Positions 57,016 through 64,000 of a stretch of DNA of 64,000 nucleotides are shown here, piece after piece. The stretch spans positions 124,001 to 188,000 of the forward strand of contig JAGPXD010000002.1 of NCBI GenBank assembly GCA_020746995.1, given 5' to 3'. Both the position numbers and the translations under genes were made by a program. This DNA comes from Plectosphaerella cucumerina. Lineage: Eukaryota; Ascomycota; Sordariomycetes; Glomerellales; Plectosphaerellaceae. Position 1 is the stretch's first letter. Each line of letters begins with the position of its first letter. Below the pieces are notes generated by a model. It had not been told where the DNA came from, ran no database searches, and saw only the letters and a program-made list of their open reading frames with translations.

Positions 57016-57943
57016 CTACTGCTGCTGCTCCAGTCCCGGTGCCCTGTTCTGCCTGAATCCAAACTTGGCAGCACTGATCCTCAGCAGCAGAGGAAGGATC
57101 AGCGCGATGGGAACGACAAGCTGCCACCACTTGATCCCCAGAACGTTCTTGTTGTAGTCGGTCCACACGGCGCTCAGGACTGTGGCCAGCAAGGCAAGGT
57201 AGATGAAATACCCGGACAACCTATGGTATTTATATAGCGACTTGGCCTTGTCGACGCCCCCGTACAAGCCGGGCACCGCCCAGATCGTGAAGCCGACGAG
57301 GTACTGCAGCAGAATGGCGATGGAAGTTAGAATTCCTAGAGTTCCATGTACCGAATGGAAGTGTGGGCCGTGGCCGCGGATCTTGTTCACTTCGATGATG
57401 GTGACGCCGCTGGCAAAGACTATTCCAGGCCGTGTCAGTACATCTGTATTGGGACTGCTTCGGTTCGAAGCGGAAGCCGGTAGAACCCGTGCCACTCAGT
57501 AGAAGAGTAAGCCAGCTCCCGAAACAGCCGGGCTGGGAAAAGAAGACTCGGGGACGATCATACGTAGGAACGAGGTGACGTTGAGTGCGGCGTGGGCTCG
57601 CTGTCCGACACGCTTCTGTTCAGGCTCGTGCGTGGGTTGAAGGATAAGTATCGCTTGGGTGACGGCCAGGAGACCGAGAGACTGGAGAAGCGGATGTCCG
57701 GAGAACAAGATGACATTGTGGGTGAAGACTCCACGCCAAACGATGGCGACGAGGATGAGAACACCACCCTGGGTGAGGAGAGCATAGTCTTCATCTGGTA
57801 TTAGCAATCACATTTGCGGCTGGCGACATGTTGGACGGGATTCAAGTACCAAGCCAGAGATTCTTGTAAAGAGGCTGTTGGGACGTTTGGCGTGACCCTC
57901 CCAGGAGGGGTGTCGTCAGCGAAGGCACCTCCGTCTCAGGCAT
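57016..57943 (-). CDS. Cytochrome b561 domain membrane protein
   Basis: Three exons on the minus strand (57943-57850, 57794-57564, 57419-57016) encode 242 aa. Introns are GTACTT...ATACCAG (55 nt) and GTATGA...GGAATAG (144 nt), both phase 1. Six hydrophobic segments are visible, the b561 number. Four His that fit the heme-ligand pattern are H65 (FSGHPLLQ), H99 (GQRAHAALN), H133 (HFHSVHGTLG) and H174 (LYKYHRLSG), two per heme. Proteins of this type pass electrons across a membrane, often from ascorbate to ferric or other acceptors. The fungal members have no settled substrate. The N-terminal ~30 residues are polar and cytosolic by prediction. The gene is head-to-head with allantoicase across 1.15 kb. 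Confidence 0.9.
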
Positions 57944-59098
57944 GATGACGGGATTGAGACGATGGAAGCAGTGGAGCGCTGGAGATTGTCTTCCTTCTCA
58001 AGGCAGTCAATCGAGACAAGGACAAGAGCTTCGACACAGTTCGAGATATATCAAACGAAGAGAGTCTCTAGGAGAAATTACTCCAGTCGATATGAAGGTG
58101 TCATTGCTGGGGAGGTTTGTCTACCAAAGCACGTGTGTGAGATCGGCATTGTGGGGGAATGGCCCCTGGTCCAATCGGAGCCCCGCAATTACCTACCACC
58201 CTCACGATGAAATGGCGGCATGGCGGGGTCCGGAGACGTGCTTGAGAACTCGGCCGTGAGGTGACGACACCGGGAGCGGCAGAAATCGACACTTCATGAA
58301 CCAGTCCAGTTCGCAGGGGATCATGTAAAGCGACAAACACGAGAGCGAGAGTATGCACGAGCACGACTCAATTGCAGCAGGAAATGGCGAGAGTTGATTT
58401 GGTCATCACGTGATGCTCGGACCGGCTCCGCGGGGTTGTGGGCTTCGGGCCGGCCATGTGCGGGGTCAACGGGACAGACCCGAACTGAAAACCTTCAGGG
58501 TCATTTTGGACATCTAGACGTAGACAAGTATTCAATAAAAGAAGACGCATGTCAAGGCACTGAGTATATTTAGAATACAAATCGCGGGCCTTTGTTTTTT
58601 TCAGAAGTAGACAACTTGTAATGGCGCCCTGTAACGCCCATTCCCACTCCGTTTGCCAGCGTCAACCTCGAGCACATAAAATGACCTCGACTCGCAACTT
58701 GATGCACAACTTGAAGACCGAGGAGCTACTGCCCGGGCCCCAGAGCCCTCCGGCGACAGGCACGCCGTCGGCAACCTTCTGGAACCCAAATACCGCTTAT
58801 CGATTGGTCCGGCCGGCAGCCTTTCTACGCGCGCCGGCACCGATGTGGAGCGGCGGGGTTCTAGATGCCTCGACGAAGCCGGTGTCGGAAACCGCCGATC
58901 CCCTCTAAATCCAACCTCACCCGCTCCTCGCCCGCCTGAACCCGTGTCCTTCACCTTCGCCTTCACCCCTTTCCTCCCATTACCGAGAGAAGAACCGCAA
59001 GAGACTGCCTGATACCAACGGGACCGACCCTACTTGCTATCCAGCCTAAACCAGACCACCCGTGACCCCTTCCGCTCTACATCCAAGCCACTTCCAAG
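57944..59098. promoter_or_regulatory. Divergent promoter region b561 / allantoicase
   Basis: This 1.15-kb gap lies between divergent genes. It contains the palindrome CATCACGTGATG at 58404-58415 and one GATAAG core (minus strand, 58796-58801), 300 bp upstream of allantoicase. Purine-catabolism genes in fungi are commonly activated by the GATA factor AreA/NIT2, so the second site is a candidate. One site alone is weak evidence. Confidence 0.5.
58404..58415. promoter_or_regulatory. E-box palindrome CATCACGTGATG
   Basis: A perfect 12-bp palindrome is centred on CACGTG, with TCACGTGA flanks as bound by Cbf1-like or other bHLH factors. It lies between divergent promoters, about 460 bp from b561 and 680 bp from allantoicase. 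Function is inferred from the motif only. Confidence 0.45.
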
Positions 59099-60219
59099 AT
59101 GGCCGCTCAGGAGTACAAGCTCGAGTCCATCGAGGCCTCCCGGATCGCCTCGGACGACATTGACTCCACATTCCGCTCCTCAAGCATTGGTGAGCCCCTA
59201 TTCTTCTTCCTACAGCCCCTCGACGCGGCCCATGACTGACCGGCTTAGATCTCATCTCCGGCACCCTCGGCGGCAAGATCCTGGCCTTCTCAGATGAGTG
59301 GTTCGCCGAGGCCGCCAACCTGCTGACTCCCACGCCTCCCATCAGGCAGCCTGGCAAGATGGTCTTCACCGGCGCCTGGTACGATGGCTGGGAGACGCGG
59401 CGTCACAACACGGAGCCCTTTGACTGGGTTATCGTCCGCCTGGGCGTCGCGTCCGGTACCGTCGAGGGCATCGAGGTCGACACGGCCTTCTTCAATGGCA
59501 ACCACGCCCCCTCCATCTCCGTCGAGGGCTGCTTCAGCCAGGACGACGCCGAGGTCATCTCTTGGAAGGGCGGCCGCGGCAAGTGGGAGACCATCCTCGG
59601 CAACGAGGAGTGCGGTCCCTCGCAGCGCTTCGGCTGGAAGCTCAAGGTGCCCACCACCAAGCAGTACACCCACGTCCGCCTCAACATGTACCCCGACGGC
59701 GGCATCGCACGCTTCCGCCTCTTCGGCCACGCCGTGCCCGTCTTCCCCGACGACAAGGAGGCCATCTTCGACCTGGCCGCCGCTCAGAACGGTGGCGTTG
59801 CCGTGTCCTGCTCCGACCAGCACTTTGGCACAAAGGACAATCTGCTCCTGCCGGGCCGAGGCAAGGACATGGGAGATGGCTGGGAGACGGCGCGCTCGCG
59901 GTCGCGCGGCCACGTCGACTGGACCATTGTCCGCCTCGGCGCCCCTGGCTACGTGCAGAACCTGGTCGTCGACACGGCACACTTCCGGGGTAACTTCCCG
60001 CAGAAGGTCAAGGTCGATGCCATCTCGTGGGAGGGCGCCGGCGAGCCTACGGCTGATGCCGAGGGCTGGAAGGAGATCGTCGCACCAAGCAAGTGCGGTC
60101 CCGACCAGGAGCACGAGTTTGACAGCGCCGTGAAGGATGTCGTCGTGACGCACGTCAAGATTGTCATCATCCCTGACGGCGGTGTCAAGCGTCTGCGTGT
60201 GTTTGGAAAGAGGGCGTAA
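59099..60219 (+). CDS. Allantoicase
   Basis: Two exons (59099-59189, 59249-60219) encode 353 aa; the intron is GTGAGC...GGCTTAG, phase 1. The protein is an internal duplication of the allantoicase domain. The first copy has GAWYDGWETRRHN and FDWVIVRLG (about 85-120). The second has GKDMGDGWETARSRSRGHVD and WTIVRLG (about 255-285). Each ends in a jelly-roll segment with a shared pattern: HVRLNMYPDGGIARFRLFG and HVKIVIIPDGGVKRLRVFG. The enzyme hydrolyses allantoate to ureidoglycolate and urea, in the use of purines as nitrogen source (yeast Dal2, Neurospora Alc). No other purine-catabolic gene is in the window. Regulation by nitrogen is expected from family; one GATA core is upstream. Confidence 0.95.
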
Positions 60220-60797
60220 GTTGCTTGGTACTGCCAGTGTTTGTGTACTCAATGCAATGATTCCCAAAGTTGGTTCCTCGCCTCATATCGCATGCTGGGG
60301 CTTGTATGTGATGTGACGAAAACGGAACATCCTTTTCACATATTTCTATCTTCTTCCAGCTAGACAAAATTGCCCCTGAAGTTCGATTGTGATAATGCAG
60401 TCCTGCATTGCAAGTCTCAAGTCATGTTGAGTACAACTTGGGAGTCGTGGTGGGGTTGGTCCTGTCGGCGCACGGACCACTCCGGGCGGGCCTCATTTCG
60501 AATCGTCAAGCAGTTGGATAGGTGACATCAAATGTCGGGGGCTTGACTAGGCCCGCAACTTGAACGGCTTGTCTGCTCCAGCAGCATCAACCCCCCTTCT
60601 GACGCAGCCCAAAGCAAGACATTTGTCGAGTCGACCTGCTCGCCAATACACGTGTCGACCCTTCGATCACAGACCATCACACTTCACATACCAGGCAACC
60701 TGCAGCCAGCGCAACGCACAGCTTGGCGGAACCAGAAGCCACCTCAGCCCATGCGCACTCGGTTCGGGCGCCCCAAGTTGCCCCTCCATGCATCACC
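60220..60797. other. Intergenic region upstream of DIL/ankyrin gene
   Basis: This 578-bp gap lies between same-strand genes and contains the allantoicase 3' UTR and the next promoter. An out-of-frame ATG at 60788 precedes the DIL/ankyrin start by 10 nt and opens a 30-codon upstream ORF that overlaps it. Confidence 0.5.
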
Positions 60798-63526
60798 ATG
60801 GACTTCGGAGATCCCAACGATGGCACCGGCGACAGGCCTCCGCGCCAACTGCCAGCAGACCTGCCCAAATCGCTCGATGATCGCAAGTCGCGGCCTGTCG
60901 ATCTAGTTCAAGAGACGGAGATGTACGATGGCTGGCAAGGTATGTCGCGTGCCCGAGTCTCCGGACTTGACGGATGCCCGAGGACATGCCCCCCTTTCTC
61001 CCCATGCTCCCCGCCCTTCACGGGGTCATAGGCGAGGACAGATGGATAATTAATTCCCATTAGGACAATCACAGTTCCTCACGTCACCGATCCTCGCGAA
61101 GCCCCTCAGTTTCAACGACCTTTCCCTCGACGACAACCAGGGCTACGAAGATGACCTTGGCCGTGGCGGCTCGGCCAGCAGCGACGCGCGGCTCATGGAG
61201 ATGCTCGCCGCCCAGGCCGCTCACCAGGCTACGCCGGGCCTCGACCACGAAGACACCATTCTCGCCAACGAGAAGCTATCCGAGGCGGAGAAGAAGGATA
61301 CGCTACAAAAGACTCTGAACATGGCCGCCAGCAACGGCGACGTCGAGAGGGTCACGAGGCTTCTCAGTGGCAACGCAAAAGCCATGATCGATATCAACGC
61401 ATTAGATGAGGATGGGACTCCGCCCCTGATCTACGCCAGCTGCTTCGTACGTCGTCTGCACAATATCACGCCGCCCCGACTGGGAGCGCACCCGGAACGC
61501 TGACCGTTCTTTGAACCACAATACAGGGCCATGAAGGTGTCGTCCAGGCCCTGATCGACGCCGGCGTCGACGTGGACAGGCAGGACCGCAACCAGTGGAG
61601 CGCCCTCATGTGGGCCATGACCAACAGGCACAAGGGCATCGCGAAGACGCTGCTCGACAACGGCGCGTCCCCCGAGCAGAAGACGTCGTCTGGGCGGACG
61701 GCCTTTGACTTTGTGCCGCCCGACAGCGAAATGTCCTTCTACTTGCACGATAGCGGCTACAACATCGGCAACGCTGGAACCGACGACTTTTACAATCCCG
61801 GCTTCTCCCAAGATCGCTTTGAGGAGGAAATGGCCGAGAACGAGATGCGGAGAAGGATGATGATGGACAGCGCCAGAGACCTCGAGGTCGACTTGGGGAA
61901 CGTCGGCATGGACGACCAGCCAGAGGCAAGCTTCGCCCTGGGCTATCAACAGCAGATAGACACCCGCATGCTGACTAGTCGCTTTCACAGGAGCACGACG
62001 ACTTCGAAGAGGAGCAGCCCGAGTTTGACTGGACGCGGTGTCTGCACGACCAGATGTTCGTCTTCCAGGAGCACGAGCTCGACCGCATACTCGACATTAT
62101 CATCACAAATATGCGGCCGCAGCGGTCGCCGACTCAGAAGCCAGTGCCCGCCAACATGATCTTCCTCAGCGCCCGATACGCCCACTACCACGCCAGCCCC
62201 GACCTCCTCGCCAAGCTCCTGATCTCCGCCATGGACAAGATCAACGACGTCGTCGAAGAGTACCAGTGGGACATGACCATACTAGCCTTCTGGATCTCCA
62301 ACGCCACGCTACTGCTCCACTACTTGAAGAAGGACGCCGGTCTGATGCAGGCGACGGGCGAGTTCCAGGCGCAACTCGCCGAGCTGGTCAACGAGATCTT
62401 CATTCTCATCGTGCGCGACGCCGAAAGGCGGCTGGACAAGGTGCTCGACCCGGCCATGCTCGACCATGAGACGATCCCGGGTTTCGAAAACATCACGTTC
62501 CAGAACGAGTGGAGGATATTCAAGCGCAAGGCGCAGGTTAAGGAGGAGCCGATGGAGAAGCGGTTCCGGCCGCCGTCGCCAAAGCAAAAGGCGAAGCCGG
62601 CGCCCCGCAACGTCACGTCGCTGCTGTCCTCGACGCTGTTCGTCCTGGACCTGTACGACATCCACTCGGTCATCACGGCCCAGATCGTTGCGCAGCTGCT
62701 GTACTGGATCGGCGCCGAGCTATTCAACCGCATCATGTCCAACAGGAAGTATCTCGCGCGAACCAAGGCAATGCAGATCCGCATGAACATTTCCACGTTG
62801 GAGGACTGGGCGCGCTCCAACAACCGGCAGCCTGAGCACTACGAGGGCGGCGAGATGAACTCGACGGGCGAGACGACGGTCGAGGCGGCGCGGCGGCATC
62901 TCGCTCCCGTCATTCAGCTGCTGCAGTGGCTTCAGTGCTTCTCCTCTCTGGACCAGGACGATCTCGAGGCGCTCGTGGGCACGCTGCAGCAGCTCAAGAG
63001 GTTGAGTCCGCAGCAGCTGATCCACGCGGCCCAGCACTACCGGCCCGAGGTCGGCGAGAAGGGCCTCCCCAAGAGCGCTTTGAAGTATATCAATGCCATC
63101 ATGCAGGAGCAAACACGGAGACGGGAGGAGGAGCGGCGACAGAGCAGGACCGCGTCGCCAAACCCCAACAGCAGCGGCAGCGCGCCAGTGACGCCGGTCA
63201 AGGGTAAGGCGCAGAACGGCAGCGCCGCCGACACACCCGGCACGCAACAGAGCGTGCTGACGCCCGTGGCCCGCGAGCACGAGGACGACGAGGACGACGC
63301 GCCGGAACACCTGCTCCTCGACCCGGCGCTGATGCTGCCCTTCTCGCTGCCGTCGGTCACGGACATGCTGGTGTCGTACGGGGCGGGCTTTGGAGGGCTG
63401 AACCGGGAGCGCGAGCGCAAGTACATCCCGACGGTGCCGCAGGAGTTTCTCACCAAGCTGGAGGCGAGCGGGGCGCGCAAGGGGCCCATGTTCAGCGAGA
63501 AGGACTGGGAGAACGAGGAGGTGTAG
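60798..63526 (+). CDS. Ankyrin and dilute (DIL) domain protein
   Basis: Four exons (60798-60939, 61064-61446, 61527-61925, 61991-63526) encode 819 aa. Introns 1 and 2 are GT-AG. Intron 3 appears to be GC-AG: GAG|GCAAGC to TTTCACAG|GAG, with a CTGAC branch site. Ankyrin repeats span about residues 120-240 (LNMAASNGDVERVTRLL, GTPPLIYASCFGHEGVVQAL, NQWSALMWAMTNRHKGIAK). A DIL domain, as in the cargo-binding tail of class V myosins, runs about 330-690 with WDMTILAFWISNATLLLHYL. The C-terminal 130 residues are mostly polar with a final ordered motif (YGAGFGGLNRER). Fungi have a conserved family with this ankyrin-DIL layout and no motor domain. Its role is not established; a link to actin or membrane traffic is inference. 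Confidence 0.92.
61926..61990 (+). other. GC-AG intron in the DIL/ankyrin gene
   Basis: The 65-nt segment starts GCAAGC after GAG and ends TTTCACAG. A CTGAC branch site lies about 20 nt before the end. Removing it joins two frames in phase 0 and restores continuity into the acidic linker EHDDFEEEQPEFDW. No GT donor nearby gives both the right phase and a good consensus; GTCGGC at 61905 keeps phase but matches poorly. Confidence 0.75.
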
Positions 63527-64000
63527 GGAAGGAAGGGGTCAGCAGCGTCATGACATGTAGCAATGAGCAGCAATTCTCAAATAGACAACGAGACGGCCAT
63601 GAGGCGTACCCCAGGGAGGGGCTTTATTGGATGTCAACGACCGTGGCTCCGTGGATTGGTCTGGCTGGACTCTGCAAGGGTCCTCGATGTAGCCAGGGGG
63701 CCGTTCGGCCGCTCCGTTTCTTTGGTGACTCCCTTGTTGCGGATCTCGAGAGAGCTTGAAATTGATCGGCGAGAGGGCGTCGAGTAGACCTCCTCTGCCA
63801 AACATGAAGGAAAAATCGAGGATATCATGTTGCGCCAGGTCAGGCGGCCTCTTTGTTGGATGGTTTCCCGGCAGGATAGGGGTTGCGGCAAGAGGCATGA
63901 CGCTGTGTTGTGGCAAGCGGCCGATGGAACGAGACGTGGTCGCCTGCCACGTCGTGCTGGGCCGCTGAGTTGGCAACAAAGAACGACGTCGGGAGCGGGC
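63527..64000. other. Non-coding right edge
   Basis: These 474 bp lie downstream of the DIL/ankyrin gene, probably 3' UTR and intergenic DNA. Short frames occur on both strands but none has a recognisable product. Confidence 0.5.

Noticed and set aside
59290..60267. 325-codon antisense frame inside allantoicase
   Set aside because: Same codon-bias shadow effect. The sense protein is complete and conserved.

Overview
The window is nuclear DNA from a filamentous ascomycete (Pezizomycotina, most likely Sordariomycetes). The evidence is GC-rich coding sequence, GT-AG introns of about 50-145 nt with CTNAC/CTRAY branch sites, a fungal-type shugoshin, a DASH-complex subunit and a hybrid histidine kinase. 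The species cannot be named from the sequence alone. I see no virus, transposon, CRISPR array, rRNA or convincing tRNA. All exon boundaries below were read by eye from splice signals, reading phase and protein continuity.

Layout. 1.2-8.2 kb: an F-box/LRR protein (+), a type-B carboxylesterase (-) and an uncharacterised 603-aa protein (-). 9.3-12.8 kb: a head-to-head pair of chromosome-segregation genes, DASH subunit Dad2 (-) and shugoshin (+). 13.1-21.8 kb: retromer subunit Vps29 (-), alanine-glyoxylate aminotransferase (+, with a possible mitochondrial-leader exon upstream) and the exportin Crm1 (+, ten exons). 21.8-37.9 kb: about 16 kb that is almost empty of genes except for a small zinc-binding Ecl1-family protein near 29.5 kb. 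37.9-46.6 kb: an unrecognised multi-exon gene (+), chaperonin subunit CCT gamma (+), a PRKRIP1-like (DUF1168) protein (-) and a Det1-like histidine phosphatase (+). 47.4-53.6 kb: a 2043-aa hybrid sensor histidine kinase (-). 57.0-63.5 kb: a cytochrome b561 domain membrane protein (-), allantoicase (+) and a DIL/ankyrin protein (+).

The genes are mostly housekeeping and do not form one pathway or cluster. The clearest functional grouping is the divergent Dad2/shugoshin pair. Points most worth a second look are the upstream in-frame exon of the aminotransferase, which could add a mitochondrial presequence; the degenerate pseudo-receiver domain inside the histidine kinase; the gene-sparse tract around the Ecl1 gene; Thr at the leptomycin-B position of Crm1; a GC-AG intron in the DIL/ankyrin gene; and two uncharacterised proteins. 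I did not find a clearly new multi-gene system.
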